DNA of 17,766 nucleotides from Verrucomicrobiota bacterium (GTDB taxonomy: Bacteria; Verrucomicrobiota; Verrucomicrobiia; Chthoniobacterales; Xiphinematobacteraceae). A program made the position numbers and the translations under genes. The notes under the pieces are model-generated. The model had not been told where the DNA came from and did not search any database. It worked only from the letters and a program-made list of their open reading frames with translations. Positions 7,422 through 14,253 of the stretch are shown in pieces. The stretch lies in the NCBI GenBank assembly GCA_003176035.1, contig PSRL01000127.1:1-17766 (forward strand), written 5' to 3'. The first letter of the stretch is position 1; each line of letters starts with the position of its first letter.

Positions 7422-8525
7422 TTACTGAGTTTGTTTTGCCGACGGCGTCAATTCCACCCCGTCGCTCATAGTTTCCTTCGCCAAATTTTTCAACTTTTCC
7501 AACGCCTCTCTCGTTACTTGTACCTCTGTTTCGGATTGTGGTTGTTCGGAAGTGCTGCTTTCTTGCACTAGCGGTCCCGGCGAAAGCTCATTCAAGCCAG
7601 CAGTTTCAGCTACGCTTCGAAAGGAGATTGCCACCTGTTTTCGAAATGAATAGTCCGCATGATCTGCATTTGCCTCCGCTCCGTAATTCGCCTCAAGGGT
7701 ATTGCCTGTTGATGACAATTCATTTGCTATACCATTATCTTTAGCATTCCAAATGGTCCCCCAGATCTCCTCCTGCAATATTGATCCCTCTTCTGAGCCA
7801 TAGTGATTCGTCGGCTGACTGATAGAAAACCGCTCATCTTCGGAGCAAGAAAGGACCGCTTTAAAATCTGCGTTCGCTTCCTCTCCATAATTCGCCTTAG
7901 GGGTATCGCCCGTTAGCGATTTATCTAACAATGCATCTGGCAATTCCAATTCATTGGCTATATCCTTATTTTCAGGACTCCGAAGGGCTTCCAAGACTCC
8001 GTCCTGCCATGCTGAGTTGTCTTCTGAGCAAGACTGCTGATCTCCGGAGCAAGAAAGGACCGCTTCAAAGTCTGTATCGCTCATCACGCCTATATTTCCT
8101 AACCCTTCCCATGGTGCCTGTTCTTGGTCTTTGAATCGTTTATTCCCCACGTCGGATTGCGATTGGACTGAAGTGTTTCCATAGCTTTCTTGAACCCAGG
8201 TTCTCTTACGATTCGCCCACGCTTCTTGATTTGCACGATAGCCTTGGGTTCGGCTCGTTTGCTGTGGCGGCAAGGAGTTATGGTGTTGTGTTGCTGCTCG
8301 GGCTGAAACTGATGTTTCCGACTGCCCACGCCATAGGGGCGGATGGTGCGACGCCGCTTCTCCTTCTAAGGCGGATTCGGAACATGTTCTTAATTTGGCA
8401 CCACCGCTTTCCATGCCACTGATTAAAAACGATCCTGGCGAGGTCTCTAAATTTAAATTATGGTTTGTCCCCTGATTAGGACCACAACCAACCGGGTAAC
8501 AATTATGAGTAGTATTAGCGTACAT
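7422..8525 (-). CDS. Unrecognised repeat-containing, probably disordered acidic protein
   Basis: I do not recognise this 367-residue protein. It starts at ATG 8525 (MYANTTHNCYPVGCGPNQGT) and has no signal peptide or membrane segment. Residues 40-140 are polar, rich in Ser, Gln, Asn and His with a basic patch near 105-111. Residues 152-287 are two tandem acidic repeats of 68 residues each (DF[EK]AVLSCS..., ...IANEL..., ...ANYG[EA]EANA). The C-terminus is more helical, with REALEKLKNLAKETM at 339-353. It lies upstream of rplK on the same strand, where secE-nusG usually stand, behind an AT-rich 5' region. The long open frame and the preserved repeat phase argue that it is coding. A host- or surface-interaction protein is one guess, but nothing in it proves a function. 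Confidence 0.7.
   Translation of the reverse strand: MYANTTHNCYPVGCGPNQGTNHNLNLETSPGSFLISGMESGGAKLRTCSESALEGEAASHHPPLWRGQSETSVSARAATQHHNSLPPQQTSRTQGYRANQEAWANRKRTWVQESYGNTSVQSQSDVGNKRFKDQEQAPWEGLGNIGVMSDTDFEAVLSCSGDQQSCSEDNSAWQDGVLEALRSPENKDIANELELPDALLDKSLTGDTPKANYGEEANADFKAVLSCSEDERFSISQPTNHYGSEEGSILQEEIWGTIWNAKDNGIANELSSTGNTLEANYGAEANADHADYSFRKQVAISFRSVAETAGLNELSPGPLVQESSTSEQPQSETEVQVTREALEKLKNLAKETMSDGVELTPSAKQTQ
7665..8072 (-). repeat. Two tandem in-frame 204-bp repeats inside the orphan gene
   Basis: Copy 1 covers 7869-8072 (residues 152-219) and copy 2 covers 7665-7868 (residues 220-287). Both begin with GA[CT]TTT[GA]AAGCGG and VLSCS, and both end in GCGAATTA[CT]GGAG codons for ANYG plus EANA. 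Their first 39 bases and last 48 bases are about four-fifths or more identical by eye, while the middle has diverged with compensating insertions and deletions. A third repeat start (D288) is only rudimentary. This points to a fairly recent internal duplication. Confidence 0.8.
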
Positions 8526-8616
8526 ATGTTAATTTATTTTAAATTATGTAAAATGAAATGATCTTATGCCGACCCTCTATTCAGGCATTCGTTTCACACC
8601 AGCTGACGTATCACAA

Positions 8617-8653
8617 TAAATAGCAATACCTGTAATGCATTTGTTGCTATTTA
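8617..8653. repeat. Perfect 10-bp inverted repeat upstream of the orphan gene
   Basis: taaatagcaa (8617-8626) and ttgctattta (8644-8653) are exact reverse complements separated by 17 nt. The spacer contains the self-complementary aatgcatt at 8634-8641. It lies about 92 nt upstream of the orphan gene's ATG on its transcribed side. It could be an operator-like dyad or an RNA hairpin; no U-run supports a terminator. Confidence 0.55.
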
Positions 8654-8672
8654 AAATGTCATGGTCTCTTCT

Positions 8673-8693
8673 GGCAGTCGTAAATTTACTGCC
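8673..8693. repeat. Short inverted repeat
   Basis: ggcagt (8673-8678) and actgcc (8688-8693) pair perfectly around a 9-nt AT-rich loop that itself contains taaattta. It is 19 nt from the longer inverted repeat. Too short to assign a role. Confidence 0.35.
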
Positions 8694-9282
8694 GCTAGAG
8701 TCGCGCCAACCGGAACTCCCATTATTTATGATGGCTGTATGCGGCATCAGAACAAGTTAGTGCAGTAATTTTGCCGCCAAATTCTCAAAAATCGGGTATT
8801 TATAGCCCGTTGCTGGGGAGTAAAGTATACGACCTGGGACGTATCCGACGACAGATCAAATCCGGGAAACGCCTAAAAATCTTTTCTAACGTATTAAATG
8901 ATGCTTTTCCTAAGCCATCAAGAAGGCTGCACAGAGCTTTCTTTACTGTGACTTCCTTCGGGCATTCCTGGTCACAAAATTTACCCCATATTCTTTGCAT
9001 TTTGCAGCCCTCTCACTTTTCCGCTTTTGACAATTTTCTGTTCGCCGCATCCCTTACAGCTCACCTGTCGGGTTGGGAAAATGTCGGTAACCTCATGGCA
9101 ATTTTGCGACATGCGACAAGAGAACGAATAAAATGCTCGCTGCCACCTCCAACTCGCATCTCACCGAGTTTCCAAAACCCTGGCGGCCCGATCGTATCCT
9201 TCCCAACTTGGAATAGGTGCAAATAAAAAAATTCGCAGACAGTCCTTTCCAATGAGCAAAGTCTTTCCTTATAGTTTCGGCC

Positions 9283-9651
9283 GTGTTCCAGGTCATTTTT
9301 AACAGTGTGAGTGCCGCGGAGATGGCCGCTCTTCCCAAAGAACTCCAATTAGAACTTCTTGCCGAATTTCATTCGATTCCGCAAGATCCCGCAGAGATGG
9401 AAGGGGAGCGCTTCGGTACGGTCTCTCGCGAAGGACGACAATTATTTCGCTATCGCGCAAAGGATTATCGGATCTATTTCGAACAGCATCCCAAAGGCGT
9501 TTTGGTCCATCGGGTTCTTCATAAAAATTCACTACGAGATTTTCTTTTTCGCTCCAATCTCCCAATGGCAGAGGAAGACAAAACTTTGGGTGAAACTACC
9601 GCCTTTTGGCACCTGATTGAAGAAGGAGAAAAATCGAGGATAACTTCTTAA
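9283..9651 (+). CDS. RelE/ParE-like toxin-fold protein without a visible antitoxin partner
   Basis: This 122-residue protein looks like the RelE/ParE cytotoxin fold, whose characterised members cleave mRNA on the ribosome or inhibit gyrase. The N-terminal strand FQVIFNSVSAAEMAALPKEL (2-21) leads into helices, and RQLFRYRAKDYRIYFEQ plus LVHRVLHKNSLRDFLFR (52-90) resemble the core sheet of the family. Beyond residue 94 is an acidic extension (AEEDKTLGETTAFWHLIEEG) longer than in classic RelE. The start is the GTG at 9283; an in-frame stop at 9253-9255 rules out a longer form. No RelB-like gene is within 300 nt on either side, so it may be a domesticated, non-toxic member. Fold moderately sure; function unknown. 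Confidence 0.65.
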   Translation: MFQVIFNSVSAAEMAALPKELQLELLAEFHSIPQDPAEMEGERFGTVSREGRQLFRYRAKDYRIYFEQHPKGVLVHRVLHKNSLRDFLFRSNLPMAEEDKTLGETTAFWHLIEEGEKSRITS

Positions 9652-9772
9652 CGCGTTTATTAACTGACGTTATGCTCTTTTATCGGGCAGCTGTCGGACC
9701 AAGCCCCTTTCGCATAGCCCTCTGCTTGTGGCGAAAGTGAATGAATCGAAGCAAAAAGGACCCATATTTTTT

Positions 9773-10927
9773 ATGTCGCTTTTTATTGATGAGTCAGATC
9801 GGCGGAAGCAGTTCCCCGTGGTCAGTGAACAAATTTTTCTGGCACACGCAGGGGTAACCGCTCTCCCCGCCTGCGCGGCTGCAGCAATAATGGAATATTC
9901 CGAAGCCAGCACTCGTCGGCACCAGGAAGCCGGGAGGACACTTCCTTATCTGGCTCAAGTGAGAGAAGATTCCGCAACCCTGATTGGCGCCAAGCCCGAG
10001 GAAGTTGCTCTGTTAGGCCCTACCTCACTGGGCCTGAGCCTTTTTGCCAATGGAATTAACTGGCGGGAAGGCGACGAAATCCTTTGTTATAAAGATGACT
10101 ATCCGGCAAATGTTTACCCATGGATTAACTTGGTACATCAAGGCGTCAAAATACGCTTTCTTCAGCCGGAAGTCCCCGGTCAAATCACACCGGAGCTGGT
10201 TGCCTCGGCTCTTTCCCCCAAAACGCGGCTCGTTGCTCTTGCTTCTTGCCATTTTTTAACAGGCTGGCGTATCGATATCGATACCATCGGTCAACTTTTG
10301 AAAAGTCAGGGGATTTTGTTTTCTTTGGACGCAATACAAACTGCGGGCGCCTTTCCTACGGAGGTTAAAAACGTAGACTTTCTGAGTGCGGATGCCCACA
10401 AGTGGATGCTTGGACCGCTTGCTATCGGAATTGTGTTCGTCCGGAAGGAAAAATTCGAAGAATGTCGCCCGACGCTTCTAGGGTCATGGAATGTTCGCTC
10501 TCCAAATTTCATCGTTCAGGAAACTATTCAATTCGAAGACACCGCGCGCCGCTATGAACCCGGCGCCTTGAATATTACGGGCATTTATGGAATGGGGGCA
10601 AGTCTACAAATGATCCTCTCGCGCGGTATCACCACAATTTCGGCTACAATTTTGGAAGTACGGGATTACTTACAAAGCCTATTGGAGGAGCTAGGGTTTG
10701 AATTTCTTTCTCCAAAGAGCAGTCCCTGGCGGTCCGGCATCTTAACTTGCCATCACCCTCGCACTGCCTCATCGCAGCTTTTCCAGGCACTCGAGGCCGC
10801 TCACATTGTCGCTTCCCTTCGAAGCGATCGGGCGGGAAAAGCCTGGCTGCGGTTTAGCCCGCACTTCTACAATACGCGCGAAGAAATGGATCGCGTTGCG
10901 GCAACCCTCAAAAGTGCGCTGACCTAG
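9773..10927 (+). CDS. Aminotransferase class V-fold PLP-dependent enzyme (cysteine desulfurase / epimerase-like)
   Basis: A fold-type I PLP enzyme of the class V aminotransferase family, which includes cysteine desulfurases, selenocysteine lyases and isopenicillin N epimerase-like proteins. From the ATG at 9773 it has 384 residues; the frame extends to a GTG at 9728, but the 15 extra residues are atypical and an AGGA lies about 12 nt before the ATG. Landmarks are the N-terminal QIFLAHAGVTALP, the cofactor aspartate in LFSLDAIQTAGAFP (about 183-196) and the Schiff-base lysine in LSADAHKWMLGP (K210). The C-terminal small domain ends with WLRFSPHFYNTREEMDRV. The catalytic cysteine loop of true IscS/SufS is not seen, so iron-sulfur assembly is not claimed. 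The substrate is unknown. It stands alone between the RelE-like gene and vapBC. Confidence 0.85.
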   Translation: MSLFIDESDRRKQFPVVSEQIFLAHAGVTALPACAAAAIMEYSEASTRRHQEAGRTLPYLAQVREDSATLIGAKPEEVALLGPTSLGLSLFANGINWREGDEILCYKDDYPANVYPWINLVHQGVKIRFLQPEVPGQITPELVASALSPKTRLVALASCHFLTGWRIDIDTIGQLLKSQGILFSLDAIQTAGAFPTEVKNVDFLSADAHKWMLGPLAIGIVFVRKEKFEECRPTLLGSWNVRSPNFIVQETIQFEDTARRYEPGALNITGIYGMGASLQMILSRGITTISATILEVRDYLQSLLEELGFEFLSPKSSPWRSGILTCHHPRTASSQLFQALEAAHIVASLRSDRAGKAWLRFSPHFYNTREEMDRVAATLKSALT

Positions 10928-10964
10928 AAAGTCGGATCCGGGAGGGAGATTGGGCGCTGCTCGC

Positions 10965-10993
10965 TTGCTTTCTCAAATCGATCGATGTATAGT
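10965..10993 (+). promoter_or_regulatory. Candidate promoter and palindromic operator of vapBC
   Basis: TTGCTT (10965-10970), 17 nt, then TATAGT (10988-10993) forms a good sigma70-type promoter. The predicted transcription start would fall at about 10999-11001, just at the vapB ATG (11002), so the transcript should be leaderless or nearly so. Between the two boxes is the perfect 10-bp palindrome atcgatcgat (10977-10986), where an AbrB-type antitoxin could bind to repress its own operon. All inferred from sequence. Confidence 0.5.
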
Positions 10994-11001
10994 AATACCG
11001 T

Positions 11002-11223
11002 ATGAGTCCACAAACAGCTGAAGTGGTCACCATTTCTCCGAAGTTTCAAGTAGTCATTCCGAAGCGAATTCGTGAAGCGATGGGCTTGCGCTCGGGGGAA
11101 AAGATTTCCATCTTTTGCTATCGGGACCATATTGAACTCATTCCACTGCGGGAGATCCATCAATTGCGCGGAGCATTAAAGGGGATTGACACATCGTTTG
11201 TACGAGAAGGCGATCAGGTGTAG
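11002..11223 (+). CDS. vapB: AbrB/SpoVT-type antitoxin (VapB-like)
   Basis: A 73-residue protein of the AbrB/MazE swapped-hairpin DNA-binding family. The core is VVTISPKFQVVIPKRIREAM followed by GLRSGEKISIF and HIELIPL (about 8-49), the standard loop-hinge-helix layout. The C-terminal tail (LRGALKGIDTSFVREGDQV) is the part that in VapB proteins occupies the toxin active site. It ends 9 nt before the PIN-domain gene, so the two form a type II toxin-antitoxin operon in the usual antitoxin-first order. Such antitoxins repress their own promoter alone or with the toxin, fitting the palindrome just upstream. The ATG appears to be at the 5' end of the mRNA. Confidence 0.88.
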   Translation: MSPQTAEVVTISPKFQVVIPKRIREAMGLRSGEKISIFCYRDHIELIPLREIHQLRGALKGIDTSFVREGDQV

Positions 11224-11232
11224 GATGTTGCC

Positions 11233-11616
11233 ATGAATTTGGTCGATTCCTCGGCGTGGCTCGCCTACTTGGCCGAAGAAAAGAACGCCGCGTTTTTTTC
11301 TGAAGCTATTGAGGCTATCGAGCTATTGATTGTGCCAACCATATGCTTATACGAAGTCTTTAAAGTAGTTTTGCGGGAATATGGAGAAAAAATGGCTCTT
11401 AAAATCGCTGCTGCGATGCAAGAAGGTAAAGTGATTGATCTCACCGGCGAGCTGGCACTGGAAGCCGCAGCAGTGAGCCACGAAGAAAAACTCCCATTTG
11501 CCGATTCAATCATTTACACCATTGCAAAACAAAATGAGGCCGTGATCTGGACACAAGACGATCACTTTGCCGGCAAACCCAATGTTCAATTTCGGCCTAA
11601 GCCAAAGAAGCTCTGA
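11233..11616 (+). CDS. vapC: PIN-domain toxin (VapC-like ribonuclease)
   Basis: A 127-residue PIN-domain protein, the toxin half of the pair; characterised relatives are magnesium-dependent RNases that cut tRNA or rRNA. It begins MNLVDSSAWLAYLAEEKNA. The acidic active-site residues can be placed at D5, E41 (in ICLYEVFKVV), D91 (in LPFADSIIYTIA) and D109/D110 (in IWTQDDHFAG), so the catalytic set appears complete and the toxin could be active. An AGGA Shine-Dalgarno sequence lies 8 nt upstream of the ATG, overlapping the vapB stop. The gene converges on the secreted-protein gene, with only 38 nt between the two stops and no obvious terminator. Target RNA cannot be predicted. Confidence 0.9.
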   Translation: MNLVDSSAWLAYLAEEKNAAFFSEAIEAIELLIVPTICLYEVFKVVLREYGEKMALKIAAAMQEGKVIDLTGELALEAAAVSHEEKLPFADSIIYTIAKQNEAVIWTQDDHFAGKPNVQFRPKPKKL

Positions 11617-11654
11617 TGAGTCGTATATCGAAAGAACGCCTTTGCTCGACTACC

Positions 11655-12476
11655 TTAACGGCGCACGCCATTTGCGTTATTTCGATCGTAAAGAAAAAGA
11701 TTCGCTCTACGACTCAATAAGACAAACGTATTGTTGTCACCATACTTGGACCAAGGGCCATAAGGAATTTCTCGAAATTCTACGAATTTCCAATCGCAGT
11801 AATCTTTTCCTTGAAGTCCTAAGTAATCGCGTACGGCAGGGGAAACATCCAGCCCAGCTCCTTGGTTCAAATTGGGGCGAGGATATTCCCTTCCAAACAC
11901 ATATTGATAGTGATCGGTACGGAAAGGCCCACAATCCTCCCACTGGGCATAGCAGACCCGATTACCCTTTCGAATTGCCACCCATCGTCCTTTTAAAACA
12001 CTCTTCCCTTGTCTGTCAAAGGCCTGGCGGAACCACGGAATTACTTTAAATGCCTCCGCTTTGGTCCTTCCGCGACTCACATCGTTATAAGGGAGTGCGA
12101 TATAGAAGGGATTTTGCCTTGGCACAAAAGCCTTTGGGATAAAGTTTCTCCTTGCATAAGGGTCCGGTGGGTCCGAACCGCCGTAGTGCCTGGCCCATTG
12201 AGCGTCCCAGGAGCTTTTATAGTTAGGAACAGGATTTCTGACTGACGAGCGTTCGCCGACCCAAAAAACGGTTGTTCTTATATTTCGTTTCCACGGATAG
12301 CGCCCTGCCCCCCATGAAGGCGCGAAGACCTGTGGTTCGATTTTTAGAAGCGCCATTTCGCGCAATTTGATCGCATATTGTTGAAAGTCCGTGCTGGATG
12401 ACATGGGCGATTGGGCACGAGCTTCGATTGCTACAAATAGCAAAGCCAATAAAATTAAGCGGTAGGATCTCATCAT
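11655..12476 (-). CDS. Secreted protein with a possible RlpA-like double-psi beta-barrel motif
   Basis: A 273-residue hypothetical exported protein. A Sec-type signal peptide is clear: MMRSYRLILLALLFVAIEARA, with an A-R-A cleavage site before Q22. The mature part is rich in Trp, Tyr, Arg and Pro. WEDCGPF (179-185) followed by GAGLDVSPAVRDYLGL (206-221) recalls the DRGPF and DLSxAAxxxLG elements of RlpA-type double-psi beta-barrels, though the residues between differ. Three cysteines (C175, C182, C227) could form a disulfide after export. Two ATG codons stand side by side (12476 and 12473); a TGA just upstream rules out a longer form. It is transcribed towards vapC and away from nadB's end. 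A cell-wall role is a guess from the motif; family unknown to me. Confidence 0.7.
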   Translation of the reverse strand: MMRSYRLILLALLFVAIEARAQSPMSSSTDFQQYAIKLREMALLKIEPQVFAPSWGAGRYPWKRNIRTTVFWVGERSSVRNPVPNYKSSWDAQWARHYGGSDPPDPYARRNFIPKAFVPRQNPFYIALPYNDVSRGRTKAEAFKVIPWFRQAFDRQGKSVLKGRWVAIRKGNRVCYAQWEDCGPFRTDHYQYVFGREYPRPNLNQGAGLDVSPAVRDYLGLQGKDYCDWKFVEFREIPYGPWSKYGDNNTFVLLSRRANLFLYDRNNANGVRR

Positions 12477-12627
12477 TTTCTGGATTCAAAACGAATCTCC
12501 TCAAAAATTATTTTAATGTGCTGGTTCTCGCCAATTTGCGGTCCTGCCGGAACAAGAGGCGGCTTGGCCGATCTCCGGGAAACATGCGATCTTTTTCCTG
12601 GGTCAGAACACTATTGAAAATAGATTT

Positions 12628-14235
12628 TTAGGGGGGATCGATTCTCATATCCGTATCGTGCAGATAATTAGAATCATTTTTTTCAGGAAAATCCAGGGTA
12701 TAGTGCAACCCGCGACTTTCTTTGCGTTGTATGGCACTTTTTACGATCAGAGAAGCTACAGTGATGAGATTGCGCAATTCTAAGAGGTCCGTGGAAGGCT
12801 TGAATTTTTGATAGAATCCTTGGATCTCCGCGTGCAGGGCCCTCAGCCTCGCATTGGCCTGCTGTAAACGTTGGCCGTTTCGCACAATGCCCACATAATC
12901 CCACATGATTCGGCGGATTTCGTCCCAGTTATGATAAATAATAACCATTTCACTCACCTCCTCCGCTCGGCTGCTTTGCCATTTCGGTAAAGCAAATTTT
13001 TGACCGGATGATGGGCGGCTGTTCATAATTTTTTTAAAGCAGAGATTTGCCAGGACAACGGCCTCCAAAAGAGAATTACTCGCCAAACGGTTAGCGCCAT
13101 GGAGACCGGTACAGGCGACTTCGCCCGCTGCATAGAGTCCGGCAATGGTGGTCTCTCCATTGAGATCAGTTTTTACCCCTCCGCACTGATAGTGTGCGGC
13201 GGGCACCACCGGAACAGGCCGCTGAGTTAGGTCAAACCCATATTTTAAGCAGGTCTCGTAAACCTTGGGAAACCGTCGCTTGATAAAATCAGCTGATTTA
13301 TGAGTAATATCCAGATAGACGCACTTGCTCCCCCATTGTTTCATTTCAGCATCGATGGCTCGGGCAACTATGTCGCGTGGCGCCAACTCTGCCAGGGGGT
13401 GGTATTTTTGCATAAAGCGCTCCCCTCGGGCATCTATCAAAATGGCCCCCTCACCTCGGACCGCTTCGCTAATGAGAAAAGACTTGGCCTCGGCGTGATA
13501 CAAACAAGTTGGATGAAATTGAATGAATTCCATGTTGGAGATCACCGCGCCAGCGCGCCAGGCCATAGCAACTCCATCCCCCGTAGCAACATCCGGATTG
13601 GTTGTGTACAAATAAGCTTTTCCGCACCCGCCGGTTGCTAAGAATGTCACATCGCTCCGCAGGGTCTCCACAATGCCCGTTCGTTCATTGAGCACATACA
13701 CTCCAACACATACGTCAGCCTGAGTACTGCTCTGCTCATCTGACAAGGACTTCATAGTGATGAAATCCACTGCCATGTGGTTTTCCAGAAGTTCGATATT
13801 GGGATGCTCGGATACCCTGCGCAATAATGCACGTTCGATGGCAAGGCCGGTAAAATCCTGAACATGGAGAACCCGTCGTTTGGAGTGGCCACCCTCTTTG
13901 CCAAGATCGTGACCAATGTTTCCCTTCGCATATCGATCGAATTCAACCCCCATTTGAATGAGCTCAGCGATACAACCAGGCGCTTCGGTCACTACGCGCC
14001 TGACAACCGCTTCATTGCAAAGTCCCGCCCCGGCAGTAAGCGTATCTCTAATATGGAGTTCAAATGAGTCTTCTTCGCTACTGACACACGCAATACCTCC
14101 TTGGGCTCCAGCTGTGTTTGACTCCGCCCGCCCTCGTTTTGTGACAACTACGACATGACCCTGGGATGCTGCTTTGAGCGCAAACGTAAGGCCTGCAATT
14201 CCACTGCCGATCACAATAAAATCCACTTCTCTCAT
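12628..14235 (-). CDS. nadB: L-aspartate oxidase
   Basis: A cytoplasmic flavoenzyme that oxidises L-aspartate to iminoaspartate, the first step of de novo NAD synthesis; the product passes to quinolinate synthase NadA, which is not in the window. The 535-residue protein begins with the FAD dinucleotide fold VIGSGIAGLTFALKAA. Residues known to be catalytic in E. coli NadB have counterparts: E114 (KEGGHSKRR), H241 (QFHPTCLYH), R287 (ELAPRDIVARAID), H348 (AAHYQCGG) and R383 (GANRLASNSLLE). TAGAQGGIA (41-49) is the flavin site, and the C-terminal helical domain is present. These features separate it from fumarate reductase/succinate dehydrogenase subunits. It starts 18 nt after panC, with an AGGGG about 10 nt before the ATG. 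Length is normal. Confidence 0.96.
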   Translation of the reverse strand: MREVDFIVIGSGIAGLTFALKAASQGHVVVVTKRGRAESNTAGAQGGIACVSSEEDSFELHIRDTLTAGAGLCNEAVVRRVVTEAPGCIAELIQMGVEFDRYAKGNIGHDLGKEGGHSKRRVLHVQDFTGLAIERALLRRVSEHPNIELLENHMAVDFITMKSLSDEQSSTQADVCVGVYVLNERTGIVETLRSDVTFLATGGCGKAYLYTTNPDVATGDGVAMAWRAGAVISNMEFIQFHPTCLYHAEAKSFLISEAVRGEGAILIDARGERFMQKYHPLAELAPRDIVARAIDAEMKQWGSKCVYLDITHKSADFIKRRFPKVYETCLKYGFDLTQRPVPVVPAAHYQCGGVKTDLNGETTIAGLYAAGEVACTGLHGANRLASNSLLEAVVLANLCFKKIMNSRPSSGQKFALPKWQSSRAEEVSEMVIIYHNWDEIRRIMWDYVGIVRNGQRLQQANARLRALHAEIQGFYQKFKPSTDLLELRNLITVASLIVKSAIQRKESRGLHYTLDFPEKNDSNYLHDTDMRIDPP

Positions 14236-14253
14236 TCAGGCTTTGCCCCTGCT

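Larger units (their letters stand above)
8526..9282. other. Long intergenic region without a credible gene
   Basis: No frame in these 757 nt looks like a conserved protein. The longest, a TTG-started frame at 8771-9226 (plus) and frames at 8800-9000 and 9061-9348 (minus), have no recognisable motifs. No tRNA, tmRNA, RNase P or SRP RNA signature was seen by eye. The part nearest the orphan gene (8526-8560) is very AT-rich and probably contains its promoter, but no good -35/-10 pair is visible. Two inverted repeats occur at 8617-8653 and 8673-8693. The region may hold decayed genes. Confidence 0.5.

Noticed and set aside
8771..9226. TTG-started 151-codon frame in the long intergenic region
   Set aside because: Rare start, no ribosome binding site, no domain or motif, and composition unlike the real genes; kept only as a possible remnant.
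7104..9282. tRNA or other structural RNA in the gaps around the orphan gene
   Set aside because: No T-arm-like motif, acceptor stem or tmRNA/RNase P/SRP signature was seen; a covariance search would be decisive.
9061..9348. Minus-strand frames overlapping the RelE-like gene start
   Set aside because: No recognisable content and they overlap a better-supported gene.
9707..9737. 7-bp inverted repeat ctttcgc / gcgaaag before the aminotransferase
   Set aside because: Short arms with a 17-nt spacer, no U-run and no matching promoter; chance is likely.
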